DNA of 64,000 nucleotides from Bifidobacterium mongoliense DSM 21395 (GTDB lineage Bacteria; Actinomycetota; Actinomycetes; Actinomycetales; Bifidobacteriaceae): contig NZ_JGZE01000013.1 of NCBI RefSeq assembly GCF_000741285.1, forward strand, positions 1 to 64,000. Direction: 5' to 3'. A model generated the notes under the pieces. The model saw nothing but the letters and a program-made list of their open reading frames with translations, was not told where the DNA came from and did not search any database. The position numbers and the translations under genes are program-made. Shown piece by piece: positions 1 to 6,791 of the stretch; within the stretch, counting starts at the first letter, position 1; each line of letters begins with the position of its first letter.

Positions 1-225
1 GCTCCTGGCAGCAGCGGAAGCAACGAGAACAGGAACGGCATGCTACGCCGCTACCTGCCCAAAGGCGGCAGAATCACCCCGGACATGGCCGACGAGCTGC
101 AGGCGATCGTCAACGAGATCAACAACCGGCCCATGCGCCTGCTCGGCTACCAGACACCCGCCGAAGCCTACCAGCAGGAACTGCTAAACTTACCCCACCA
201 GCCACAGTGTTGCACTTCAATCTAG
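1..225 (+). CDS. IS30-family transposase, C-terminal end (cut by window start)
   Basis: The frame is open from base 1 and ends with TAG at 223-225. It reads GSNENRNGMLRRYLPKGG, then NEINNRPMRLLGYQTPAEA. These are the conserved last blocks of the IS30-family DDE integrase core, which carries out transposition. The catalytic DDE residues lie upstream of the window. The residues before GSNEN (APGSS) differ from the usual PWQRGSNEN, which may mean a small frameshift close to base 10. The element's right end should lie soon after the stop; the sequence from about 208 to 232 (TGTTGCACTTCAATCTAGAC) resembles IS30-type terminal repeats, but the other end is not visible. Confidence 0.8.
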   Translation, partial: APGSSGSNENRNGMLRRYLPKGGRITPDMADELQAIVNEINNRPMRLLGYQTPAEAYQQELLNLPHQPQCCTSI

Positions 226-245
226 ACAACGGGCGTTAATATCTG

Positions 246-680
246 TCAATATCTGTTAATGGTATTCTGGATATGCGCGGATGACACGAGCTCATGAACT
301 TTTCTGCGTAGCATATCGATGATCTCTCGATACCCATCATCACCACCACCCATGGGATCGGGAATGTCCCACGGGATAAGATGCACGCCGGGAACGTAGG
401 GGCATGAAACACCGCATCCCATGGTCACCAGCACGTCGATTCTCCCCACTGCAGTCAGTGTCTTGGGCTGCTGTCCCGATAAGTCGATATTAAACTGGTC
501 TTTCATGATCCGTACGACCTCGGTATCTATCTCGGCAGCCGGATGGGTGCCTGCCGAGACCGCCCTCAGACCGGGAGGCGCATATTTGCGTGCCCAGGCT
601 TGCGCTATCTGACTGCGACATGCATTCTTTGTGCAAACGAAGGCCAAGGTGAAGTCCTTATCACGGCACGTTGTGTACAT
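246..680 (-). CDS. arsC: Arsenate reductase / low-molecular-weight phosphatase-fold protein (ArsC-like)
   Basis: 144 aa. The N-terminal signature FVCTKNACRSQ gives a C-x5-R phosphate-binding loop (Cys16-Arg22). A later MGCGVSCPY block supplies two cysteines (about 89 and 93), matching the redox pair of thioredoxin-coupled arsenate reductases, and IPDPMGG holds the catalytic Asp loop. Known role of the family: reduction of arsenate to arsenite in the cytoplasm so that it can be exported. No arsenite pump or ArsR gene is visible nearby, so the partner genes lie elsewhere or the protein acts alone. A protein-tyrosine phosphatase role is possible but less likely because of the extra cysteines. 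Confidence 0.8.
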   Translation of the reverse strand: MYTTCRDKDFTLAFVCTKNACRSQIAQAWARKYAPPGLRAVSAGTHPAAEIDTEVVRIMKDQFNIDLSGQQPKTLTAVGRIDVLVTMGCGVSCPYVPGVHLIPWDIPDPMGGGDDGYREIIDMLRRKVHELVSSAHIQNTINRY

Positions 681-836
681 CCACCCAGTATATGCCTGGG
701 CTGTTCAACGAATGCCCTCCAGACCATCTCCAATCCAAAGGTGTTGCAACTGGTATTGAGACGACGCGAGGAGGTCCGCGGGCTGTGCCGGGGGAGCCCG
801 GGTCGGTGCTTCTCAATGACTGTGAGATGGGGTGCG

Positions 837-1610
837 TCACTGTAGGGGATCATCCTTCGCGACCAGGTTGTGGCGCTCTTCCTTGAGGTCGGTACCCGTG
901 CGGGCCTGCATGTCGGCGAGCATCGCTTCCATATGCGCGAGACGTGCGCCCAGTCGTTCGACCTGATCATGCGAGATCTCGGTGTTCTTCTTGTCTTCCG
1001 CGCTCACTTCGTCGACAATCCATGAGGCCATGGTTGCTGTGACCACGCTGATTAGACCGATGCCCGCGAGCATGATGACGAAGGCGATGGTCCTGCCGGT
1101 GGCAGTGATCGGCTCATAATCGCCATAACCCACCGTCGTGATGGTCACGAAAGTCCACCACAGCGCCTTCGGGAAACTGGTGATCACGGCGTGTGGGGCG
1201 TTGCGTTCCGCATCGAGTTCGGCCAATGAGCCGATGAAAACGACCAGGGTGACGGAGCTGGCCACGTATGCGGCGATGCGGCCGCGCAGCGCCATGCCGC
1301 CCGTGTGCTGCAGCGAGTTGAGCGCCGTGACGACCCGTAGCATACGAAGGGGTCGGAACATGGGCAGAACCACGACTGCCAGCTCGAATAGGTGGTGTTT
1401 GAACCACGTCCAGGTGTCGCTGGTGAGCCAGAGTGAGATGACATAGTCCGAGGCGAAGCAGATCCATATGACGTTCAGTGCTGCTTCGGCGGCACCGTTC
1501 CAGACGCCGGTGGGCTGCACCAGAATCTGCCAGGAATATATGGCCACGAAAGCCACGGACAGGCCGGTGAGCGGTCATTCGGTATGTTTCTCCCAAATTC
1601 CCAGTGTCAT
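837..1610 (-). pseudogene. Voltage-gated-type K+ channel, probably interrupted by an early TGA
   Basis: From GTG at 1556 there are 239 codons. The protein has several hydrophobic helices, an S4-like RPLRMLRVV stretch (about 68-75), a pore loop with the selectivity filter TVGYGD (about 141-146) and a C-terminal coiled tail. An ATG at 1610 starts a frame reading MTLGIWEKHTE, then TGA (1577-1575), then PLTGLSVAFVAIYSW. Channel relatives usually continue as HTEWPL, so TGG to TGA is the simplest reading. Either the gene is inactivated, or translation restarts at GTG 1556 and gives a protein short by about 18 residues. Known role: selective K+ flux across the membrane. Confidence 0.7.
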
Positions 1611-1702
1611 ATCGTCGATGATGTGACCGGGCCGTCACCATTGGGCGACGCAGTCGTCAATCGGGGAAAGAGGGCGTGAATCAGGAAGTATCCATGCAGG
1701 TG

Positions 1703-1755
1703 TTGGATTATATATGGTACTATCGTACAGCTAATGGTACTACTTGGAGGTTGCC
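1703..1755 (+). promoter_or_regulatory. Promoter/operator region of the toxin-antitoxin pair
   Basis: The region upstream of the antitoxin is AT-rich (TATATAT near 1710) and contains two TGGTAC words (about 1725 and 1735) around a GTAC-centred partial palindrome. YefM-type antitoxins repress their own promoter through short palindromes at this position. The ribosome binding site GGAGG is at 1746-1750. Confidence 0.4.
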
Positions 1756-2007
1756 ATGTTTACTCTGCCGTATACGACATTTCGCAAGAGCATGAAGGAA
1801 ACCATGCGTAGGATCCATGACGATGCCGACGTGATGCTGGTCACGAATCGTGATTCGGCCGACAATGTCGTGGTCATGAGTGAGGACGATTACGAATCGC
1901 TCATGGAGACATTGCGTGTGCAATCGAATCCCGACCTTCACCGCCGCGTCCTTTCCGGCATGCGTCAGAGTGTCGAAGGAACCGAGGAAGAGTATGACGA
2001 GCTCTAG
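1756..2007 (+). CDS. yefM: YefM/Phd-type antitoxin
   Basis: 83 aa from ATG 1756, chosen because GGAGG lies six bases upstream. The fold is the Phd/YefM type: an N-terminal MFTLPYTTFRKSMKETM helix region, then VMLVTNRDSADNVVVMSEDDYESLMET (written here only as its family pattern: a basic DNA-binding part followed by the VV-MS-x-DYxSL motif). The acidic C-terminus (EGTEEEYDEL) is the usual toxin-neutralising tail. It overlaps the toxin gene by 14 nt, so the two are translationally coupled. Known role: binds and inactivates the toxin and represses the operon. Confidence 0.85.
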   Translation: MFTLPYTTFRKSMKETMRRIHDDADVMLVTNRDSADNVVVMSEDDYESLMETLRVQSNPDLHRRVLSGMRQSVEGTEEEYDEL

Positions 2008-2308
2008 GCCTCTGCCTGTTGTCGTCATTGGCGGGATTCGGTATCAGCTCACCCGCCATGTGTTGTGGGCGAGTGGGGTGCATGACGACTATCTCGAGTG
2101 GCGAAGAACGGATCCGAAGCGGTTCGAACGTATCCAGCGACTGATTGTGGCCATCGATCAACAGCCATTCACTGGGCTGGGGAAGCCGGAGCCACTGCGG
2201 CATAACCTATCGGGCACGTGGAGTCGCCGTATTACACAAGAACACCGGCTTATCTATAGTGTGGATGGTCGAGGCATCCATCTCTACTCCGTGCGAGACC
2301 ATTATTGA
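1994..2308 (+). CDS. yoeB: YoeB/Txe-type mRNA endoribonuclease toxin
   Basis: 104 aa from ATG 1994, inside the end of the antitoxin gene. The family blocks are clear: DDYLEWRRTDPKRFERI, PFTGLGKPEPLRHNLSG, WSRRITQEHRLIYSV, and a terminal RDHY. In YoeB the conserved Glu, Arg, His and C-terminal Tyr residues cut mRNA in the ribosomal A site; E/R/H and the final HY are all present. The pair sits just outside attL, so it belongs to the host rather than the prophage. Confidence 0.9.
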   Translation: MTSSRPLPVVVIGGIRYQLTRHVLWASGVHDDYLEWRRTDPKRFERIQRLIVAIDQQPFTGLGKPEPLRHNLSGTWSRRITQEHRLIYSVDGRGIHLYSVRDHY

Positions 2309-2355
2309 TATTGGTTAAGTATTGCGAGTCGTGGTCTACTGAACCACTGTCTCCA

Positions 2356-2379
2356 GTGGGCGATGAGGGGCTCGAACCC
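2356..2379. repeat. attL core
   Basis: 24-bp copy of the end of tRNA-Val (contains GATGAGGGGCTCGAACCC). It matches 41574-41597 exactly. Outside the core the sequences diverge (TGCTAC here, CCGACA at attR). Confidence 0.9.
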
Positions 2380-2485
2380 TGCTACTTCATTTGCTGCGTC
2401 ACCATTGAATAAGCCGAAAACGCATTAGGGAGTAAGTGTTATGAAACATTGCGACATCACACTAATAACTGCTTTTCACTGCTTT

Positions 2486-2716
2486 TCACAATAAAGTGTG
2501 CCTGATTTGTGCCTGATTTCCACGTTGACTACTGATGTGCTGACCCCATTTGCGGCGCATATCATCCCAGACACGTTCGTCGTCGTCATGCCGGTGCGCC
2601 ACAATGTCCTGTTTCAGATCAGCTAGTTCGGCAGACAGGCGACGACGATCTTCAATGGGTACTGGCGTGTTCAGCAAATCTAGGAGTTGGTCCTTTCGGG
2701 CTTGCATCAGATTCAT
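2486..2716 (-). CDS. Hypothetical small coiled-coil phage protein
   Basis: 76 aa, charged and mostly helical (ARKDQLLDLLNTPVP, RRRLSAELADLKQDIVAH). No known family is recognised. Its last codons overlap the left arm-type repeats. It lies alone between attL and the integrase remnant. No strong ribosome binding site is visible, so it may not be expressed. Confidence 0.4.
   Translation of the reverse strand: MNLMQARKDQLLDLLNTPVPIEDRRRLSAELADLKQDIVAHRHDDDERVWDDMRRKWGQHISSQRGNQAQIRHTLL
2497..2518 (+). repeat. Putative integrase arm-type sites, left arm
   Basis: Two tandem copies of the 11-mer TGTGCCTGATT, about 120 bp inside attL. The same tandem pair occurs at 41492-41513 beside attR. After excision the pairs would flank the core in the circular phage, as arm-type sites do for integrases with an N-terminal arm-binding domain. 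Confidence 0.65.
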
Positions 2717-2721
2717 GACCC

Positions 2722-2868
2722 GTTGGCGACGCTGGTATAACCGACCGCGACATCATGGCATCCGGAGGCTGGACCTCACCCGAAATGATCGACTACTACG
2801 ACATGGGACGCCGCGGCGTCGACCGCAACGCCACCACACAACTCAGCGCATACCTCAACACAAAATAA
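2722..2868 (+). pseudogene. Remnant of a tyrosine recombinase C-terminus
   Basis: The frame reads ITDRDIMASGGWTSPEMID, then YYDMGRRGVDRN, ending with TAA at 2866-2868. The GGW-x-S-x-EM-x-x-YY layout resembles the last block of integrases, where GH/GW precedes the tyrosine nucleophile. Nothing upstream in this frame matches the rest of an integrase. It is probably debris of an older integrated element at the same tRNA end. The assignment is by pattern only. Confidence 0.35.
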
Positions 2869-2869
2869 C

Positions 2870-2912
2870 CACAAACAACAAAACACCCCGACCCTCCAGA
2901 GGAGAGCCGGGG
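2870..2912 (-). terminator. Rho-independent terminator
   Basis: Read on the minus strand, a CCCCG/CGGGG stem with an inner CTCC/GGAG part (2886-2912) is followed by a T-rich run (GTGTTTTGTTGTTTG). It lies directly after the stop of the 2928-3965 gene and would end the accessory module transcript. Confidence 0.65.
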
Positions 2913-2927
2913 CGAATCGTGGTCATG

Positions 2928-3965
2928 TCAAGTGTTTTCGCTGCCATGCAGGGCGAAATCCACAGTCCCTTGAATCCCGTTGCCGAGGTCGATGTCTATT
3001 GCCTGCAATGACCGAGACGTGGTTGCTATATCACCTAGCGTATTTAGTTTTTCATATTTCAGGATGTCAAGCCGGTACAAGCGCTCTGATTGAATTGAGT
3101 ATTCGGCAACTTGTTGAATAAGATCTGGATCGCTAACCGAAATCGGCAATGCACGGGTATCAGCAAGGCTCCGTTTCACATACAATATGCCTTCGCTGCG
3201 CCGATACCCATCCAAATACCCACGTATGATTTCTTTATCAGGTTTTTCGGGAACCGAGCCGAGCTCGTGCTCAAGCCTTAGAGCACCCAACTGAGTAAAT
3301 TGAATCCGTAGCGGTTGTTGCCTTCGTTGGAGTATCTCCCCGTGAATCGTCCAGTCCGTTTTGCGAACTTCTTTGGTCATGGATGAGATGTTCTTCCTAG
3401 CTTTGATAGTCAATTGCGCGAGCTGTGCGGAAATTGGCGACTCTCTATCATCAAGCTCTTCCGAAGAGGCCGCCGTCAGCAACGCACCGACGGTTTTCAG
3501 GGCCGCGCTTTCAGCGGTCTCAGGAATCTCGATGTCGTTCTCTGCATAGTGACTATGCAAATCACCAGCTCGGACATCATCTGGCGCTTGAATCGTTATT
3601 TCCAAGGATCCCGGAGCTGTCCCTGTGATCAAAAGTTGCGGTGCCCTACGTTCTGCCCCGAGTTTCTGTTTGGCTACCTCATTAACCGCTGATACCAACT
3701 TGCCAAGGAACTTCGAAACGGAGAGAGCGTTTGCAGAGTGCTCTCGTGTTTTAGCCTCAACGATATGCACAATGGCTGTTGCCTGTGCGGGAGCTGTTTC
3801 ACTGCGAAATATCGCGTTCAGCTTCTCGTTACCCTCTGTGGAGAGTTCCAGTGAGTTGAGAAGCCCCTCACGGATAATCGGGTCTTCCTGCATCAGAGCG
3901 TTTCTTATTGCATCACGAAAGGACATTGCTAAGTCTTGTGAAAGTGCTGTATCCATGGTGGTCAT
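2928..3965 (-). CDS. Unknown protein, partner of the adjacent nucleotidyltransferase
   Basis: 345 aa, no family recognised. The N-terminal third is helical and polar. The middle has a beta-rich APQLLITGTAPGSLEITI segment. There is no signal peptide and no clear membrane segment, so it is probably cytoplasmic. The gene starts with a 4-nt ATGA overlap with the nucleotidyltransferase gene upstream and ends at a terminator, so the two form one closed transcription unit. Base composition is visibly more AT-rich than the phage structural genes. The pair stands beside attL, a common place for cargo genes expressed from the prophage. A role in phage exclusion or toxin-antitoxin action is inference only. 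Confidence 0.6.
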   Translation of the reverse strand: MTTMDTALSQDLAMSFRDAIRNALMQEDPIIREGLLNSLELSTEGNEKLNAIFRSETAPAQATAIVHIVEAKTREHSANALSVSKFLGKLVSAVNEVAKQKLGAERRAPQLLITGTAPGSLEITIQAPDDVRAGDLHSHYAENDIEIPETAESAALKTVGALLTAASSEELDDRESPISAQLAQLTIKARKNISSMTKEVRKTDWTIHGEILQRRQQPLRIQFTQLGALRLEHELGSVPEKPDKEIIRGYLDGYRRSEGILYVKRSLADTRALPISVSDPDLIQQVAEYSIQSERLYRLDILKYEKLNTLGDIATTSRSLQAIDIDLGNGIQGTVDFALHGSENT

Positions 3966-4486
3966 CTCACCTCCAAAAACCCTTTCTGGCTAAGTGATGT
4001 ACTTAGATAGTGCTTAGACTCGTTAATTCCACTCCACTGACGATCCCAATATTTCAGGTTTACATCGTCTTTATCGATATTGTCGCACGGTACTATGAAA
4101 GAGTCTATGAGTCCACCGTACGGCTGAACCCTCTCCTTGGATCCATCCCGTTTCTGTCGAAAAATCGTCTTCAGTGCCGAAAGCTTCGACGGATTGCTAA
4201 TATTTGCTTGTTTGTATGCCTGAAACGATACAAGTACCACTACGTCTATATCCTCGGGATCAGGTTTGGTGGTCACGAAGCTACCATTCACCCAGAAGGT
4301 CGAGTCTCCCAGCATTTTTTTGATTTCCGTGCGCCAGCGGAGGAAGTTATTCCACAGAATTTCTCTCCGTTGCGTAAAAAGCAGTAAATCCTCTATATCT
4401 TTATCACTGGCCAGATAGGGATTAAACGGGCCACGATAGGGGAGCACTTGCTTACTCCGGAAGACAGCTTCGTCACAAATTGGCAT
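3962..4486 (-). CDS. Nucleotidyltransferase-fold protein (DUF6932-like)
   Basis: 174 aa. WVNGSFVTTKPDPEDIDVVV contains the nucleotidyltransferase signature, GS followed by a D-x-D pair, and GGLIDSFIV could supply the third acidic residue. Such enzymes move a nucleotide to a protein, RNA or small molecule; in toxin-antitoxin and defence systems they often occur as the first gene of a two-gene unit. That layout is seen here, with a 4-nt overlap to a 345-aa unknown partner. An AT-rich TATATAAT promoter-like stretch lies upstream at about 4508-4525. The substrate cannot be told from sequence. Confidence 0.7.
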   Translation of the reverse strand: MPICDEAVFRSKQVLPYRGPFNPYLASDKDIEDLLLFTQRREILWNNFLRWRTEIKKMLGDSTFWVNGSFVTTKPDPEDIDVVVLVSFQAYKQANISNPSKLSALKTIFRQKRDGSKERVQPYGGLIDSFIVPCDNIDKDDVNLKYWDRQWSGINESKHYLSTSLSQKGFLEVR

Positions 4487-4635
4487 ACTTCAGAACAATA
4501 CACGCTAATTATATATATCCGAATTGTCCACCGCCTCCCGTGGGGGACTGAGGCGCGAATGTAGTACGTGCATGCAGAAGTTGCTTGTTCGCATTAAATG
4601 TGCAGTCCGCTGACAGATGCAAGAAACGCGAAAAA

Positions 4636-4665
4636 CGCCCCCACCTTCCGAAGGAGATGAGGGCG
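4636..4665 (-). terminator. Rho-independent terminator after the lysis genes
   Basis: On the minus strand a CGCCC/GGGCG stem with an inner CCTT/AAGG stem is followed by GTTTTTCGCGTTTC. It lies downstream of the holin and separates the late operon from the accessory module. The rest of 4487-4717 holds no gene that I can support. Confidence 0.7.
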
Positions 4666-4717
4666 TTACTTGCGTTTTCGCTGTTAATCGCATTAACGAC
4701 GCTTGGCAACAGCGATG

Positions 4718-5057
4718 TTATTTGCTGTTGTATTTGATCGAGCTCACGCCGAGGAAGCCTCCGAGGAGCACTCCCACGGCGGTGACGGTATAGGCGACCT
4801 GCTGGGCATAGGGGATGCCCCAGATGCCGCCAAGTCCGACGATGAACGTGGCGATGGAGGGCAGGCCGATGATTGCCCCCCACTTCAAAATGTCGTAGGT
4901 GCGATTGGAAATCAGACCGCTTGGCAATTCGACGTCGATGTTCTCCTTCGCCGGGGGAAGAACGGAGTTGATGACAACTGTAGGCGTCGTTGGTGGAATA
5001 TTGCCCACGCCGTCCATGATGCTGGGTTACGGATGGAGTCGTAGTGGTGTCTGTCAT
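4718..5057 (-). CDS. Holin (Dp-1 type); start region possibly frameshifted
   Basis: The clear frame is 99 aa from ATG 5017. It has LISNRTYDILKWGAIIGLP and two hydrophobic helices (about 45-68 and 72-92), with the basic C-terminus YNSK, as in Dp-1-type holins that pierce the membrane to release or activate endolysin. ATG 5017 has no ribosome binding site. A better start, ATG 5057 with AAGGAAGG upstream, begins MTDTTTTPSVTQ but is in another frame (40 nt offset). A single-base loss between 5018 and 5050 would explain both facts. Either the holin is made from a weak start or the gene is broken. Confidence 0.7.
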
Positions 5058-5068
5058 ATAAACCTTCC

Positions 5069-6289
5069 TTAGTAGTTGAGTATTTCGCCGGGGTAGATGA
5101 GATTGGGGTTGCCGGACCGGTAGCCGCGGATGCTCGACTGGCTGACGCCGAGCCTGCGGGCTATGGAGCCGAGCGTCTCGCCGGAGCGCACGACATAACT
5201 GCGCCCCGATGTGCCACTGGTCTTCAGCCGTTGCCCGGCATAGATGGTGTAGGGGCTGCGCAGACCGTTGAGCGAGGCGATGGTCCGCCAATTGTTGGGC
5301 CACACCTTGCTCAGGTAGTCGCCCGACCTGACCACGTAGTAGCCGGACGCGGTCGATGCCCCGCCGGAGAGCCGCTGGTTGACGATAGCCATGACCTCGG
5401 CATACCGACTGCCGAGCAGCTTCTCGCGCTGCGGCTGATTACCATACAATCCCTGAATCACAGCGGTCGCCAGGGCGTTCGCGTCACCGGTTGGTGTCGT
5501 GGTGGTCTGCACAGGCTTGACCGTGGTGGTCGGCGTCTCGACGGCTGGCTTGGTCACCGTGTCGATGGGGGCGTTCGCATACTTCGCCCACGTCACCGCA
5601 TCACCGTAGAACCAGTCGACGTCCACCGCGCTGCCGACTCCGGCGACGGAGCCAGAGGAGCTGTACTGCCATGCGGCGGCGAAGCCCCACGGCGATACGG
5701 AGTAGGGAACGGAACCGGGGTCGCGCAGACGGTCACCCGCGTACCCCTTGGGGTATCCGGCCACCCACAGGCCATAGTCGGACGAGGATACCGGCGTCCA
5801 GTCTGCGATATGGATGGTGCTGGCGCTCATGTAGATCAACGGCTTCGTGCCCCATGCTGCAGCAACGGTGTCAAGCCATGTCTTGGCCCACGCGACATTG
5901 GCTTTGAGATTGCCTGCTGGCTCCCAGTCGAGCACGGGGATGACGCCCGCGTTGATGAGCCCCTGGCTGCGTGCGACGTTGAGGAAGTTGTCCGCTTCGG
6001 CCTGTGGGGATAGTCCTGCTACGTCCGCGAAATGGTAGGCTCCCAATCGCAGTCCAGCGTTGCGCGATGCGGTGAGCTGGCAGCCCGCGTACGGGTTGGT
6101 GTAGCCAGTGCCTTCTGAGAGTTTGATGAAGCTGAACCTCGCACCGGCATTGACCGCTGCGTGCGCGTTGTAGCAACCCTGATAGCTGGCCGCGTCGAAA
6201 CCGACATCCGCGTAGGCAGTCCCCGCGACCAGCATCATCACAGCTGTAAGCAAGGCCATCAGACCATAAAAACGTTTACGTTTTCGCAT
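5069..6289 (-). CDS. Secreted endolysin: GH25 muramidase with CW_7 and two LysM domains
   Basis: 406 aa. A basic start plus hydrophobic core ending AGTAYA (about residue 27) forms a Sec signal peptide. A GH25 lysozyme domain follows (about 28-240) with Asp32 in FDAASYQG and the catalytic pair Asp121/Glu123 in VLDWEP. After a Thr/Pro linker (240-267) come a CW_7 wall-binding segment (about 268-310) and two LysM repeats (about 316-358 and 363-405) that bind peptidoglycan. Known role: cuts the glycan strands of the host wall at the end of the lytic cycle. The signal peptide means export does not need the holin lesion. It is transcribed after the XhlA-like gene, past a hairpin terminator. Confidence 0.92.
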   Translation of the reverse strand: MRKRKRFYGLMALLTAVMMLVAGTAYADVGFDAASYQGCYNAHAAVNAGARFSFIKLSEGTGYTNPYAGCQLTASRNAGLRLGAYHFADVAGLSPQAEADNFLNVARSQGLINAGVIPVLDWEPAGNLKANVAWAKTWLDTVAAAWGTKPLIYMSASTIHIADWTPVSSSDYGLWVAGYPKGYAGDRLRDPGSVPYSVSPWGFAAAWQYSSSGSVAGVGSAVDVDWFYGDAVTWAKYANAPIDTVTKPAVETPTTTVKPVQTTTTPTGDANALATAVIQGLYGNQPQREKLLGSRYAEVMAIVNQRLSGGASTASGYYVVRSGDYLSKVWPNNWRTIASLNGLRSPYTIYAGQRLKTSGTSGRSYVVRSGETLGSIARRLGVSQSSIRGYRSGNPNLIYPGEILNY

Positions 6290-6308
6290 TATCCTCCTTA
6301 TGGATATG

Positions 6309-6332
6309 AAAAAGCCACCCGTACGGGTGGCT
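6309..6332 (-). terminator. Intrinsic terminator/attenuator between XhlA-like and endolysin genes
   Basis: The perfect palindrome AGCCACCCGTACGGGTGGCT is followed on the minus strand by TTTTT. It would reduce read-through from the late tail operon into the endolysin gene, or give a separate short transcript. Confidence 0.75.
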
Positions 6333-6353
6333 GGAAAGAATTGTTTGACGCGG

Positions 6354-6662
6354 CTAGTGCATGATGAGTGGGATCGCCCACTCCAGCAAGCCGACTATCA
6401 GGCCGACGATGGTGCCGGTGGCCCCCACCGCCTTCCACATCATGCCCTTGATGTCATCGACACTGGCCTTGAGATCGGCGTGATCGGAGTCGGCGGATGC
6501 TTTCAGGTCGTCGATACGTCGGTTCACGTGCTTGATGTCGCTTTCATGCACTTCCTGCGATTCCAGCCCGTCGAGCCGTTTTTCGACCGAATCGAAACGT
6601 TGCGTCATTAGCTTCTCCAAATCCACGATCTGCGCGGAGACCGTATCGATGTTATCGGCCAT
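6354..6662 (-). CDS. XhlA-like holin-associated protein (coiled coil plus one membrane helix)
   Basis: 102 aa. The first 70 residues form a heptad-rich coiled coil (LEKLMTQRFDSVEKRLDGL). A single hydrophobic helix follows near the C-terminus (VGATGTIVGLIVGLLEWAIP). This is the layout of XhlA/hemolysin-type proteins, which work with holins in lysis. It stands between the inversion cassette and the endolysin. ATG 6662 has AAAGCAGGTCCC upstream. Confidence 0.65.
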   Translation of the reverse strand: MADNIDTVSAQIVDLEKLMTQRFDSVEKRLDGLESQEVHESDIKHVNRRIDDLKASADSDHADLKASVDDIKGMMWKAVGATGTIVGLIVGLLEWAIPLIMH

Positions 6663-6724
6663 GGGACCTGCTTTCTATTACCGTCACCCAGATAACGGCT
6701 GATTACGGACGATTATTGACAGAG

Positions 6725-6777
6725 GGAAACCCACACAGATGATTCGCATGCATCCGCCGTGCGGCGTGTGGGTTTCC
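6725..6777. repeat. Recombination-site-like inverted repeats A and B before the recombinase gene
   Basis: GGAAACCCACAC (6725-6736) and its exact reverse complement GTGTGGGTTTCC (6766-6777) face each other across 29 bases. Both match the crossover-like site inside the receptor-binding protein gene (8459-8477). Copy B on the plus strand shares GCGGCG-x-GTGGGTTTCC with that site on the minus strand, with one mismatch. Confidence 0.7.
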
Positions 6778-6791
6778 AGGGAGGAATACGC

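Noticed and set aside
605-970. Minus-strand frame between arsC and the channel gene
   Set aside because: Basic sequence without motifs that overlaps the ends of both real genes; no start signal.
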